Below are positions 56,116 through 64,000 of a stretch of 64,000 nt of DNA, in pieces; within the stretch, counting starts at the first letter, position 1, and the number at the start of each line of letters is the position of its first letter. A program made the position numbers and the translations under genes. The DNA comes from Oricola indica (lineage in GTDB: Bacteria > Pseudomonadota > Alphaproteobacteria > Rhizobiales > Rhizobiaceae), in contig NZ_JAINFJ010000004.1 in NCBI RefSeq assembly GCF_019966595.1, positions 1 to 64,000 on the forward strand, given 5' to 3'. The notes beneath the pieces were generated by a model. It was not told the DNA's origin, searched no databases, and saw nothing but the letters and a program-made list of their open reading frames with translations.

Positions 56116-57099
56116 TCAGGCAACAACGGTGCGCTGCGCCGGCCCGGTCCCTGCCGCGGACGGACGGTCGAGTTTCATGTCGGCGATGGCCTCGGCCAGT
56201 GCGGTTTCGAGCGGGCGGTGCGGCTCGGGGCCGATCAGCGCTTCCAGCCTGCTATTCGCCAACGAATGCGGGACGCGCCAGAGATAGGACATCTTCACAA
56301 TCTCCCGCAGGACGGGATTGAAAAGGCCGATGGCGCGCAGCAGGATCCAGGGCGTGTTCGCGCGCTTCAGCCGACGGCCTGCCGCCTTCTCGGCCGCCGC
56401 ATGCATCTCTTCGCCGGTCACGGCATGGCCACGGAAATGCAGGACCGTGAACGGATCCGTTTCCCCGCGCCTTTCGGCGACCCGCACGAAGGTCTCCGCG
56501 AGATCCGGCAGATAGGCGAAGGCATGGACAAGGTTCCAGGGGCCGGGCCATGTCATCCTGTCCTTCTTCAGGTCCTTCAGGATCATCAGGTCGAGCCAGC
56601 TTTCCGGCCGTGTGCCGCCGAAGAAATCGCCAGCACGGATGATGATCGTCCTGACGCCTTTTTGCCGCGCTGCGCGCTCGTAGAGCGCTTCCATCGCGAT
56701 GCGCAGCCGGGCCTTTTCGGTGTCGCCGGAAAACGGCGCGTCTTCATCCGTATCCGGCCGGATCGTGTAGCCAAAATTGTAGACATTGCCGGGGATCATG
56801 ATCGTCGCGCCCGCCGCTTCGGCCGCCGCCAGGACGTTTTCGGCCAGCGGGATGATCGTGTCGGTCCAGTCGTCATAGGCCGGATTGAGCGTGTGCACGA
56901 TGACATCGGCGCCCGCACAGGCGGCGATCAGCGCATCCCGGTCGAATGCATCCGCCGACACCGGCTCGACGCCGGCCGCCAAAGTCTTCACCTTCGCGCC
57001 CCGCGCGACGCCGCGCACACGCCAGCCGGCATCGAGAAACGCCCTTGCCACCGCGTCGCCATTGCGTCCGGCGGCTCCGAGAATTGCAACTGTCTGCAT
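56116..57099 (-). CDS. NAD(P)-binding epimerase/dehydratase-like protein
   Basis: A 327-residue extended short-chain dehydrogenase. The nucleotide-binding motif is AILGAAGRNGDAVARAFLDAGW at the N-terminus, and IVHTLNPAYDDW and PGNVYNFGYTI follow; the usual YxxxK pair is not obvious, as the segment EALYERAARQKG has Tyr and Lys in another spacing. The substrate is unknown. The ATG at 57099 follows AAGGAGA; a longer reading to 57147 lacks a ribosome site. It is divergent from a LysR gene 95 bases away and is the likely target of that regulator. Confidence 0.85.
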   Translation of the reverse strand: MQTVAILGAAGRNGDAVARAFLDAGWRVRGVARGAKVKTLAAGVEPVSADAFDRDALIAACAGADVIVHTLNPAYDDWTDTIIPLAENVLAAAEAAGATIMIPGNVYNFGYTIRPDTDEDAPFSGDTEKARLRIAMEALYERAARQKGVRTIIIRAGDFFGGTRPESWLDLMILKDLKKDRMTWPGPWNLVHAFAYLPDLAETFVRVAERRGETDPFTVLHFRGHAVTGEEMHAAAEKAAGRRLKRANTPWILLRAIGLFNPVLREIVKMSYLWRVPHSLANSRLEALIGPEPHRPLETALAEAIADMKLDRPSAAGTGPAQRTVVA

Positions 57100-57141
57100 G
57101 ATCCGTCTCCTTGGATTCGATTGATGCAGACGATCTAGGAA

Positions 57142-57196
57142 ATTCATGAACGAATGAATATGAATGAGAATTGATCTATGCTATTCATTATTGAAT
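57142..57196. promoter_or_regulatory. Paired palindromes between SDR and LysR genes
   Basis: ATTCAT-N6-ATGAAT (57142-57159) and ATTCA-N4-TGAAT (57183-57196) share the same half-site, ATTCA/TGAAT, about 40 bases apart. This is the usual layout of a LysR regulator's binding region; the second overlaps the lysR ATG. Confidence 0.5.
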
Positions 57197-58100
57197 GGAT
57201 GATCGTCGCTTCGACTGGAACCTGATCAAGAGTTTCCTCGCCGTGCTCGACGCCGGGACGCTTTCCGGTGCGGCTTCCGCGACCGGAACCTCGCAACCGA
57301 CGCTCGGACGCCATGTCGACGAACTGGAGACGTTGACCGGCCTGGTGCTGTTCGAACGCGGCCGGTCCGGCATGACGCCGACCCGAAACGCCCTCGCGCT
57401 GGCAGCGGAAGCCCGCGCCATGCAGGCTGGTGCCGACAGTTTCGCGATGGCAGCCGCCGGCAGGGAGACCGCCGTCGAGGGCACGATCCGCATTACCGCG
57501 TCCGAAGTCGTCTCGACCTTCCTTCTGCCCGACATGCTTGTCGCGCTCGCCGAGGAGGAACCCGCGCTCGAGATAGAACTCGTCGCCAGCGACTCGGTGC
57601 AGAACCTTATCGCCCGTGATGCCGATATCGCGGTGCGGATGGTTCGCCCGGTCCAGAACGACCTGATCGTCCGCAAGGTCAACGAGGCCGCCATGGGCGC
57701 ATTCGCGCATCGCGACTATCTCGCGAGACACGGCACGCCGAGCGGGCCTGACGACGTCTTTTCCCACCGCATCATCGGCCAGGACAGGGGCGACCTGGTC
57801 CTGCGCGGAATGGCTGCTCTCGGCATGACATGCGAGCGCTCGGCATTCACCTTCCGGACCGACCATCCGATCGCGTCATGGCAGTTGCTGCGGTCGGGTG
57901 CCGGGATCGGCTTCGCGCAGGTGGCCATCGCGGCCCGGGCGCCCGAGCTCGTGCGCATCCTGCCGCAATTGCGGATCGACCCGCTGCCCTACTGGCTCTG
58001 TTCGCATCGCGAGTTACGCCATAGCGCCAAGGTGCGCCGCGTCTATGATTTCCTGGCCGAACGGTTCTCGGCCCTGCCGCTCGGCGAACTCAGATCCTGA
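57195..58100 (+). CDS. LysR family transcriptional regulator
   Basis: A 301-residue regulator. The winged helix-turn-helix spans about residues 8-66 (FDWNLIKSFLAVLDAGTLSGAASATGTSQPTLGRHVDELE). The effector domain follows with GTIRITASEVVSTFLLPDML and VQNLIARDADIAVRM. It is divergent from the SDR gene with shared palindromes between, so it probably controls that gene and itself. Effector unknown. Its stop overlaps the convergent MFS gene by 11 bases. Confidence 0.92.
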   Translation: MDDRRFDWNLIKSFLAVLDAGTLSGAASATGTSQPTLGRHVDELETLTGLVLFERGRSGMTPTRNALALAAEARAMQAGADSFAMAAAGRETAVEGTIRITASEVVSTFLLPDMLVALAEEEPALEIELVASDSVQNLIARDADIAVRMVRPVQNDLIVRKVNEAAMGAFAHRDYLARHGTPSGPDDVFSHRIIGQDRGDLVLRGMAALGMTCERSAFTFRTDHPIASWQLLRSGAGIGFAQVAIAARAPELVRILPQLRIDPLPYWLCSHRELRHSAKVRRVYDFLAERFSALPLGELRS

Positions 58101-59304
58101 GCGAGCGCAATGAGAGCGAAAGGGCGGCGGTCGCGATCAGCACCACGGAGAAAGCGGCGAAGATCACCGCGAGGCCGAAATGCTCCGCGACGAAGCCGAG
58201 AACCGCAGGCGCCGTCAGCGCGCCCGAATACCCGAAGGCGGTGACGATCCCGATCCCGATGGCCGGTTCAATGCCCGGAAACCGGCCACCGGCCGAAAAG
58301 ACGATCGGCACCATGTTGGCAAGGCCAAGGCCGCAGATCAGGAAGCCGACAATCACCATCGGCAGACCCTCCGACAGGCCGGCGAAGGCAAAGCCGATGC
58401 TGGCGATCAGCGCCGAGACGAGGAACGTCCGTCCATCGCCGAACCGGTCTCGGATGCCGTCCCCCAGGAAGCGCATCAGCGCCATTGTCCCGGAAAACGC
58501 CGCGAAGGCATAACCCGCGATCGCCACGGGTGCGCCGTGATCCTTGGCAAGGTAGAGAGCGCTCCAGTCGAGAATGGACCCCTCCGGCACGAAGGAAAGG
58601 AACGCGCAGATGCCGAGCAGATAGATACCGAAACCGCGTGGAAGCAGGGCGAGAATACGCCCGAACGAGAATGCCTTCTTCTCCGTGTTCTCCTCGACGG
58701 CCAGCAGCTTGGCGTCCTTGAAATAGAAGAACTGCGCGCCGATCACGAGGATTCCGGTCAAGACCAGCACGCCGATCGAATGGCCCATGTCGCCGAAGCG
58801 CGACAGCATCCAGCCGCCCAGCGGCGCACCCGTCAAACCGCCGAGGCTCCAGAAACCGTGGCACGACGACATGATCGCCCGGCCGCGCGCCTTTTCCACG
58901 CTGACGGCATTGGCGTTCATCGCGCCGTCCATCGCGCCCATGAAAACGCCGAGCCAGAGCATTGAAAAAGCCGTGATGGCAACGTTCGGCGACAGGGAAA
59001 TCAGCAGCAGGCCCGGCACCAAAAGGAACGATGTCCATCGCACGATCCGGTCGGACCCGTAACGTGTCGTCAGGACCGCGCCCGTGAGCAGGGCGATCAG
59101 CGCACCGACCCCGAACATGATGACCAGCGCGCCAAGGACGGATTCGCTGATTGCCAGCCGTTCCGCCAGGACGGGAATCTTCGGTGCCCAGTGGCCGACG
59201 ACGAAACCATTGGCGTAAAAGGCGGCCGAAACCGCCCAGCGCGACGAGGACCTGTATTGTGGCGCGCGCAGCGCACCGTCTCCGGTTGTGCTTGCCACGC
59301 TCAT
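58090..59304 (-). CDS. MFS transporter
   Basis: A 404-residue transporter with about twelve spans. It contains FYANGFVVGHWAPKIPVLAERL in the first span region and ALLTGAVLTTRYGSDRIVRWT, an MFS loop. FMGAMDGAMNANAVSVEKARGRAIMSSCHGFWSLGG resembles the YbjJ/FucP-like sugar-related group. Substrate unknown. The start ATG at 59304 overlaps the DeoR stop as ATGA, and the AAGGAG in the deoR end lies nine bases before it, so the two are coupled. This suggests that the DeoR effector is a sugar phosphate derived from the transported substrate. Confidence 0.88.
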   Translation of the reverse strand: MSVASTTGDGALRAPQYRSSSRWAVSAAFYANGFVVGHWAPKIPVLAERLAISESVLGALVIMFGVGALIALLTGAVLTTRYGSDRIVRWTSFLLVPGLLLISLSPNVAITAFSMLWLGVFMGAMDGAMNANAVSVEKARGRAIMSSCHGFWSLGGLTGAPLGGWMLSRFGDMGHSIGVLVLTGILVIGAQFFYFKDAKLLAVEENTEKKAFSFGRILALLPRGFGIYLLGICAFLSFVPEGSILDWSALYLAKDHGAPVAIAGYAFAAFSGTMALMRFLGDGIRDRFGDGRTFLVSALIASIGFAFAGLSEGLPMVIVGFLICGLGLANMVPIVFSAGGRFPGIEPAIGIGIVTAFGYSGALTAPAVLGFVAEHFGLAVIFAAFSVVLIATAALSLSLRSLRI

Positions 59305-60068
59305 TGTCCGCATCTCCTTATCTTCGCGCCGGCGGCACGACAGGCTTCGACTGCCGCCTCGGGCGCATCCGCCTCGACCAGAACGGCGGCGCAATCGGCA
59401 AGTTCAAGCACGTGAAACGGAGCCGCCGTCATCAGCTTGGCCGTCGTCACCGGCACGATGGTCATCGCGCTGGCGCCGGCGATGGCGCGCTTGAAGCTCG
59501 CATCCTCGGCGTGAACCGCGGAGATACCGGCCCGTGGATCGACGCCGCAGGCGCCGAGAAAGCAGATGTCCGGACGAAAATTGCGCGCCGCATTCATGGC
59601 TTCCGCGCCGATCGCCGCCCCGACCGTCCTGTCCACCAGGCCGCCGATGGAGACGACGTCGCAATCGCCGCGCAGCGTAAGCGCGCTGGCGATTTGCGGC
59701 GCGTTGGTGATGCAGGTCAGGCCGAAATCGCGCGGCAGTGCATCGGCGATGGCGAGATTGGTCGACGCCGCGTCGAGGAACACGCTGGACCCTTCCGCGA
59801 TCCAGTCGATGGCGGCGCGAGCAAGCGCCGACTTGGCTTCGGACTGCTGTCGCGAGCGTTCGTCGAGCGTGCCGGTGGAAACGGCGGGACGCAGCGCGCC
59901 GCCATAGACGCGTTGGCAAAGGCCGCGTGCGGAAAGATCGCGCAAGTCCCGACGGATCGTGTCTTCCGAAACGTCGAGCTCGCGCGCCAGATCGACGGCG
60001 ACGACCTTCCCATCCGCCTGAAGACGGCTTGCGATGAGGTCCAGCCTTTCGCCGGGAAGCATGCTCAT
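59301..60068 (-). CDS. DeoR family transcriptional regulator
   Basis: A 255-residue regulator. The N-terminal helix-turn-helix is VVAVDLARELDVSEDTIRRDLRDLSARG followed by the typical QRVYGGAL. The C-terminal sugar-phosphate-sensing domain has the FLDAASTNLAIADALP and SIGGLVDRTVGAAIG segments and AEDASFKRAIAGAS. It is upstream of and coupled to the MFS gene, which it probably represses. Three direct repeats just upstream of its start are the likely operator. Confidence 0.92.
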   Translation of the reverse strand: MSMLPGERLDLIASRLQADGKVVAVDLARELDVSEDTIRRDLRDLSARGLCQRVYGGALRPAVSTGTLDERSRQQSEAKSALARAAIDWIAEGSSVFLDAASTNLAIADALPRDFGLTCITNAPQIASALTLRGDCDVVSIGGLVDRTVGAAIGAEAMNAARNFRPDICFLGACGVDPRAGISAVHAEDASFKRAIAGASAMTIVPVTTAKLMTAAPFHVLELADCAAVLVEADAPEAAVEACRAAGAKIRRCGQ

Positions 60069-60083
60069 GACGGTTTCCTAAAT

Positions 60084-60109
60084 CGTGCAGAAACGCGCAT
60101 AAACGTGCA
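60084..60109. promoter_or_regulatory. Three ten-base direct repeats, candidate DeoR operator
   Basis: CGTGCA (60084), CGCGCA (60094) and CGTGCA (60104) recur at exactly ten-base intervals with AAA-rich spacers. They lie 16-41 bases upstream of the deoR start, where an autoregulatory operator is expected. Confidence 0.5.
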
Positions 60110-60158
60110 AGAACACGGAGTCAACAGCAATTCGCATCACGATGCGCCGACCGGCGTG

Positions 60159-60184
60159 GGAACCGTTTCAACTCACCTGACGTT
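60159..60184 (+). promoter_or_regulatory. EcfG-type general stress promoter
   Basis: GGAAC (60159-60163) and CGTT (60181-60184) are 17 bases apart, an exact match to the alphaproteobacterial EcfG/RpoE2 consensus GGAAC-N16-17-CGTT. The DUF3309 ATG is 32 bases downstream. Confidence 0.75.
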
Positions 60185-60215
60185 ATGGGTTGGCAACCCG
60201 TTGAAAGGAACCGCC

Positions 60216-60365
60216 ATGACCGTCGGCACTATTCTTCTGATTATCCTGATCCTGCTCCTGATCGGCGCCATCCCCGCGCGCGGACGCTTCGGCAACGCCC
60301 CGCTCGGCATTGTCGGCACGATCCTGGTGATCGTCGTGATCCTGATGCTGCTGGGGATGATCTAG
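60216..60365 (+). CDS. DUF3309 small membrane protein
   Basis: A 49-residue, almost wholly hydrophobic protein with two membrane segments (TILLIILILLLIGAIP and GIVGTILVIVVILMLLGMI) joined by ARGRFGNAPL, the DUF3309 layout. AAGGAA precedes the ATG. Function is unknown. The EcfG-type promoter 32 bases upstream places it in the general stress response. It converges with the toxin gene three bases past its stop. Long readings through this region in the same frame start in deoR antisense sequence and are not real. Confidence 0.9.
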   Translation: MTVGTILLIILILLLIGAIPARGRFGNAPLGIVGTILVIVVILMLLGMI

Positions 60366-60368
60366 AAG

Positions 60369-60794
60369 TCAGCGTTGGACTTCAAATGGATTGAAGACGC
60401 CGATTTCGAGTAAATCGAAATCACGTACATTGCGTGTGGCGAGGTTAGCGCCATACGCTTTGCATATGGCGGCTATCATGGCGTCCATAACGGAAATCGG
60501 GCGCCCAGCCGCTTCCCGCGCAGCGCGAATTTCGCCAAATCGAAACGCCACGTGCTGATCGAAATCCAACACGCGATTGATGAATTGCCCGGTGAGCAAT
60601 CCTTCCAGAGCTTCGAGAAACCGGGTTGAACCATCGCGCAGCCGGATGCGCTGCCCGCCATAGGCCAGTTCCGCGACGACGGGTGCGCAAAGATAGAGCT
60701 CCCCCGGATCCACGCGCCGCAGCCAGTCAGCAACATTTGCGTCGGGAACGGATTTCGCAATCTCCGAAATAACGTTGGTGTCGAGGACGATCAT
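60369..60794 (-). CDS. VapC/FitB-type PIN-domain toxin
   Basis: A 141-residue PIN-domain ribonuclease. The acidic residues expected for metal binding are Asp5 (MIVLDTNVISE), Glu42 (VVAELAYG), Asp104 (ISVMDAMIAA) and Asp125 (TRNVRDF). Such toxins cleave tRNA or other RNA when freed from the antitoxin. The ATG overlaps the antitoxin stop by four bases, the usual toxin-antitoxin coupling. LATRNVRDFDLLEIGVFNPF at the C-terminus is typical of the FitB-like branch. Confidence 0.92.
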   Translation of the reverse strand: MIVLDTNVISEIAKSVPDANVADWLRRVDPGELYLCAPVVAELAYGGQRIRLRDGSTRFLEALEGLLTGQFINRVLDFDQHVAFRFGEIRAAREAAGRPISVMDAMIAAICKAYGANLATRNVRDFDLLEIGVFNPFEVQR

Positions 60795-61075
60795 CCGGGA
60801 TCGGGAACAGTTCGGCCCATGTCCTCGCGCCCGGCCTCGACACCTTCCATCAGCTTACCATGGTCCGCATCGGAGAGATGAGCACCGGCGAATGCCCTGC
60901 GCATCGCGTCATACGCGGTTTCGCCAGCCGGAGCCTGCTTCTCCAGATCGGCTAAAAGCCCCTTGCGAAGCAGTTCCTTTACCTCATCGGAAAGGCTGCG
61001 GCCTGTCTCTCTCGCGCGGCGCGAGATATCGGCCTTCAGATGATCAGGGATATTGCGGATGAGAAGATCGCTCAC
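60791..61075 (-). CDS. FitA/VapB-like antitoxin
   Basis: A 94-residue antitoxin. The N-terminal ribbon-helix-helix domain is LLIRNIPDHLKADISRRARETGRSLSDEVKELLRKGL. The acidic C-terminal part probably wraps the toxin. A GTG at 61075 with GAGG six bases upstream is preferred over a TTG at 61081. A perfect 14-base palindrome lies about 20 bases upstream and is the likely autoregulatory operator. It is cotranscribed with the PIN toxin. Confidence 0.88.
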   Translation of the reverse strand: MSDLLIRNIPDHLKADISRRARETGRSLSDEVKELLRKGLLADLEKQAPAGETAYDAMRRAFAGAHLSDADHGKLMEGVEAGREDMGRTVPDPG

Positions 61076-61095
61076 TGTCAACCTCGGTTTGATAC

Positions 61096-61109
61096 CGATG
61101 ATATCATCG
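61096..61109. promoter_or_regulatory. Perfect palindrome, candidate antitoxin operator
   Basis: CGATGATATCATCG is fully self-complementary over 14 bases and lies 21 bases before the antitoxin start, where ribbon-helix-helix antitoxins bind. Confidence 0.55.
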
Positions 61110-61255
61110 AGTTTCGATTTTGTAAAACTTCTCTGTTAACGCAGTATATAGCATTTCACTGAGTATTGCCGATCGAGCGCATCATTTCACGAAGACACAC
61201 GCAGTTAACGTTCCAGTCTCGAAGTTTTCCAAGTGCGCTTCATCCGTAACGGCCG

Positions 61256-64000
61256 TCAGCCTTCGTAGACGACCAGCAAGTCCTTTGCGTCGATTTGGTC
61301 GCCCGCCTTGACCGCGACTTCGGCGATTGTGCCGTCGCGTTCGGCGTGGATGGCCGTCTCCATTTTCATCGCCTCGATTGAGACCAGCACGTCGCCCGCC
61401 TTGACCTCCTGGCCGGCAGAGACGCCGATGGTGGAGATCACGCCCGGCATCGGCGCTCCGACGTGAGCCTCGTTGCCGGGCTCGGCCTTGCGGCGTGCGG
61501 CCGAGCCGGCTGCGCCATGCGCCCGGTCGGGCACCTTGATCCGGCGCGGCTGGCCGTTCAGCTCGAAGAAGACAGTGACCATGCCCTTCTCGTCCGTCTC
61601 GCCGACGGCGAGGCAGCGGATGACGAGCGTCTTGCCCTTCTCGATCTCGGCCAGCACTTCCTCTTCCTGACCAAGTCCGTAGAAATAAACCGGCGTCGGC
61701 AGTGCGGAGACCGGGCCGTACATGGCCTGGGCATGTCCGAAATCGGTGAAGACCTTCGGATACATCAGGTAGGATGCAAACTCGAACTCGCTGACCTCAC
61801 GCTCAAGCTTCTCCTCGATTTCCTTGCGCTTCGCGTCCAGATCGGCCGGCGGCAGCAGCGAGCCGGGTACGTCGGTATAAGGTTTCTCGTTCTTCAGAAC
61901 CTTCTTCTGGATGTCCTCGGGCCATCCGGAAGGCGGCTGGCCGAGATCGCCGCGCATCATCGATACGACGGAATCCGGGAAGGCGATGTCCTTGTCCGGA
62001 TTGGTGACGTCATCGACGGTCATGTCCTGGCTGACCATCATCAGCGCCATGTCGCCGACTACCTTGGAGGACGGCGTCACCTTGACGATATCGCCGAACA
62101 TCATGTTGACGTCGTGATAGGCGCGCGCCACCTCGTGCCAGCGCGTTTCGAGACCGAGCGAGCGCGCCTGTTCCTTGAGATTGGTGAACTGGCCGCCCGG
62201 CATCTCGTGCAGATAGACCTCCGAGGCGGGGCCCTTCAGGTCGCTTTCGAAGGCGGCATACTGGTTGCGCACCGCCTCCCAATAGAAGGAGATCTTGCGA
62301 ATCCACTCCGCGTCGAGCCCCGGATCGCGCTCTGTGCCGCGCAGCGCCTCTACGATGGAGCCCAGGCAGGGCTGCGACGTGTTGCCGGAGAAGGAGTCCA
62401 TCGCCGCATCGACCGCATCGACGCCGCTGTCCACCGCCGCAAGCACCGTCGCGGCCGATATGCCCGACGTGTCGTGGGTGTGGAAATGGATCGGCAGGTC
62501 GGTTGATTCACGCAGCGCCTTGAACAGCACCCGCGCCGCGGCCGGCTTGAGAAGACCGGCCATGTCCTTGACGGCCAGTATGTGCGCGCCGGCCTTTTCC
62601 AGTTCGCCCGCCAGTTCGACATAGTATTTCAGGTCGTATTTCGGACGCGCGGAATTCAGGATGTCGCCGGTGTAGCAGATCGTCGCTTCGCAGATCTTGT
62701 TTTCCTCGCACACGGCGTCCATCGAGACTCGCATGTTGTCGACCCAGTTCAGGCAGTCGAAGACGCGGAACAGGTCGATCCCGCCGGCGGCCGCCTGGCG
62801 CACGAAATGCTTGACCACATTGTCGGGATAGTTGGTGTAGCCGACGCCGTTGGCGCCGCGCAGCAGCATCTGCAGCAGCAGGTTGGGAACCTGCTCGCGG
62901 ATCTTGGCCAACCGCTCCCACGGGTCTTCGGTCAGGAAGCGCATCGCGACATCGAAGGTCGCGCCACCCCAGCATTCCAGCGACAGGAGTTGCGGAAGCA
63001 CCCGCGCATAGCAGCCCGAGATTTTCACGATATCGTCGGTGCGCATGCGCGTCGCCAGAAGGCTCTGGTGGCCGTCGCGCATGGTCGTGTCGGTCAGATA
63101 GACCTGGTTTTCCGCCCGCAGCCACTTGGCGAAACCTTCCGGCCCAAGTTCGTCCAGCTTGCGCTTGGTTCCGCCCTCGGGGATCTTGATACCCGGCCAC
63201 GGCACGATCGGCGGCGCAGCGTCCGCCGGCGGCTGCGGCCTGCCCTTGGTCTCGGGATGCCCGTTGACCGTCACGTCGGCGATATAGGTCACCAGTTTGG
63301 TTGCCCGGTCTGCGCGCTTGACCTGCTCGAACAGTTCCGGCGTGTTGTCGATGAACTTGGTCGTGTAGGTGTTGTTGCGGAACTTCTCGTGGCCGATGAT
63401 CGCCTCGAGGAAGGTCAGGTTCGTCGCCACGCCGCGAATACGGAACTCGCGCAGCGCGCGGTCCATGCGGTTGATCGCCTCCTGCGGGGTTGGCGCCCAG
63501 GCCGTCACCTTTTCGAGAAGCGGATCGTAGAAGCGGGTGATCACCGCGCCTGAATAGGCCGTGCCGCCGTCGAGCCGAATGCCGAAGCCGGTCGCGCCGC
63601 GATAGGCGGTGATGCGGCCGTAATCGGGAATGAAGTTCTGTTCCGGGTCTTCCGTGGTGATCCGGCACTGCAGCGCGTGGCCGTTGAGGAAGATGTCCTC
63701 CTGTTTTGGAACGCCCGATTCCGGCGTGCCGATCGCCGCACCTTCGAGGATGTGGATCTGCGCCTTGACGATGTCGATGCCGGTGACCTCCTCGGTCACG
63801 GTGTGCTCGACCTGGATGCGCGGATTGACCTCGATGAAGTAGAATTTACCGGTGTCGGCATCCATCAGATACTCGACGGTGCCCGCGCCGATATAGCTCG
63901 TGGCATTGGCGATGCGCAGCGAGTATTCGGCCAGTTCGGCGCGCTGTTCGGCGTTGAGATAGGGTGCCGGCGCGCGCTCCACGACCTTCTGGTTGCGCCG
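61256..64000 (-). CDS. pyc: Pyruvate carboxylase, 3' part (cut by window end)
   Basis: The frame is open to the window edge and continues the family past the first Met (NQKVVERAPAP), so about 240 N-terminal residues are missing. Visible: the end of the biotin carboxylase domain (EVNPRIQVEHTVTEEVTGID); the carboxyltransferase domain with TDTTMRDGHQSLLATRMRT, ECWGGATFDVAMRFL and the metal-site HFHTHDTSG; and the C-terminal biotinyl domain with the biotin lysine in IEAMKMETA. It makes oxaloacetate from pyruvate, bicarbonate and ATP, refilling the TCA cycle. An AT-richer gap of 174 bases separates it from the antitoxin gene. Confidence 0.97.
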   Translation of the reverse strand, partial: RRNQKVVERAPAPYLNAEQRAELAEYSLRIANATSYIGAGTVEYLMDADTGKFYFIEVNPRIQVEHTVTEEVTGIDIVKAQIHILEGAAIGTPESGVPKQEDIFLNGHALQCRITTEDPEQNFIPDYGRITAYRGATGFGIRLDGGTAYSGAVITRFYDPLLEKVTAWAPTPQEAINRMDRALREFRIRGVATNLTFLEAIIGHEKFRNNTYTTKFIDNTPELFEQVKRADRATKLVTYIADVTVNGHPETKGRPQPPADAAPPIVPWPGIKIPEGGTKRKLDELGPEGFAKWLRAENQVYLTDTTMRDGHQSLLATRMRTDDIVKISGCYARVLPQLLSLECWGGATFDVAMRFLTEDPWERLAKIREQVPNLLLQMLLRGANGVGYTNYPDNVVKHFVRQAAAGGIDLFRVFDCLNWVDNMRVSMDAVCEENKICEATICYTGDILNSARPKYDLKYYVELAGELEKAGAHILAVKDMAGLLKPAAARVLFKALRESTDLPIHFHTHDTSGISAATVLAAVDSGVDAVDAAMDSFSGNTSQPCLGSIVEALRGTERDPGLDAEWIRKISFYWEAVRNQYAAFESDLKGPASEVYLHEMPGGQFTNLKEQARSLGLETRWHEVARAYHDVNMMFGDIVKVTPSSKVVGDMALMMVSQDMTVDDVTNPDKDIAFPDSVVSMMRGDLGQPPSGWPEDIQKKVLKNEKPYTDVPGSLLPPADLDAKRKEIEEKLEREVSEFEFASYLMYPKVFTDFGHAQAMYGPVSALPTPVYFYGLGQEEEVLAEIEKGKTLVIRCLAVGETDEKGMVTVFFELNGQPRRIKVPDRAHGAAGSAARRKAEPGNEAHVGAPMPGVISTIGVSAGQEVKAGDVLVSIEAMKMETAIHAERDGTIAEVAVKAGDQIDAKDLLVVYEG

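Overview
The window is GC-rich, densely coded chromosomal DNA from an alphaproteobacterium, most likely of the Hyphomicrobiales (Rhizobiales). This placement rests on remembered gene order, not on a search. Supporting neighbourhoods are ftsE-ftsX / hpt-cpdR, argH-lipoprotein-lysA-TIGR02302, helicase-S4-fdxA-carD-rpoH2, phaR opposite phbAB, purH-heparinase-rsmB-htpX, a 1.6-kDa-residue-class NAD-glutamate dehydrogenase, and an EcfG-type promoter. No rRNA, tRNA, CRISPR array, prophage or intact insertion sequence was seen. The only mobile-like signals are a short dispersed intergenic repeat and a broken gene at the left edge.

Layout. 1-8.3 kb: a 3' remnant resembling prephenate dehydrogenase, DUF1993, DUF2125, ChaC, PlsC, YdcF, FtsX-FtsE, a DUF3426-like membrane protein, Hpt, CpdR and an unknown secreted protein. 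8.3-14.7 kb: the minus-strand run argH, small lipoprotein, lysA and a TIGR02302/DUF4175 membrane protein, with a divergent TlpA-type thioredoxin. 14.7-15.3 kb: a 600-base gap very rich in GANTC and TTAA motifs. 15.3-24.2 kb: Suv3-like helicase, S4 protein, a GH1 beta-glucosidase, FdxA, CarD, RpoH and an M48 lipoprotein protease. 24.3-28.7 kb: thiamine module (thiB-thiP-thiQ behind a TPP riboswitch, with a divergent thiamine pyrophosphokinase). 28.7-34.2 kb: glycine-zipper lipoprotein, ABC-F ATPase and the polyhydroxybutyrate genes phbA/phbB with regulator phaR. 34.2-38.8 kb: a gamma-glutamyltransferase gene broken by one stop codon, a GlcG/HbpS protein, carbonic anhydrase, pyridoxal kinase and small membrane proteins. 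39-51.5 kb: NAD-glutamate dehydrogenase, MFS transporter, purH, heparinase, rsmB, htpX and an SdhAF4-like gene. 51.5-64 kb: a TadG-like von Willebrand protein, a candidate structured small RNA with a tiny ORF, acetyl-CoA synthetase, an SDR/LysR pair, DeoR/MFS, a stress-promoter DUF3309 gene, a toxin-antitoxin pair and the 3' part of pyruvate carboxylase (cut by the window end).

How the genes fit together. Central carbon genes dominate: acetate activation (acs), anaplerosis (pyc), glutamate catabolism (gdh) and carbon storage (phbAB/phaR). Thiamine uptake and activation, lysine/arginine/purine synthesis, and envelope or protein quality control (M48, HtpX, TlpA, PlsC, FtsEX) make up most of the rest. 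Regulators include CpdR (cell cycle proteolysis), CarD, RpoH, DeoR and LysR.

Most unusual observations: (1) the 14.7-15.3 kb gap, with 12 GANTC sites, nine TTAA sites and a duplicated 42-base module; (2) a minus-strand transcript candidate near 53.2 kb with a 15-base match to the anti-Shine-Dalgarno tail, a 21-codon ORF, several tetraloop hairpins and a terminator; (3) a single nonsense codon in the gamma-glutamyltransferase gene; (4) perfect-consensus EcfG and CRP-type sites.
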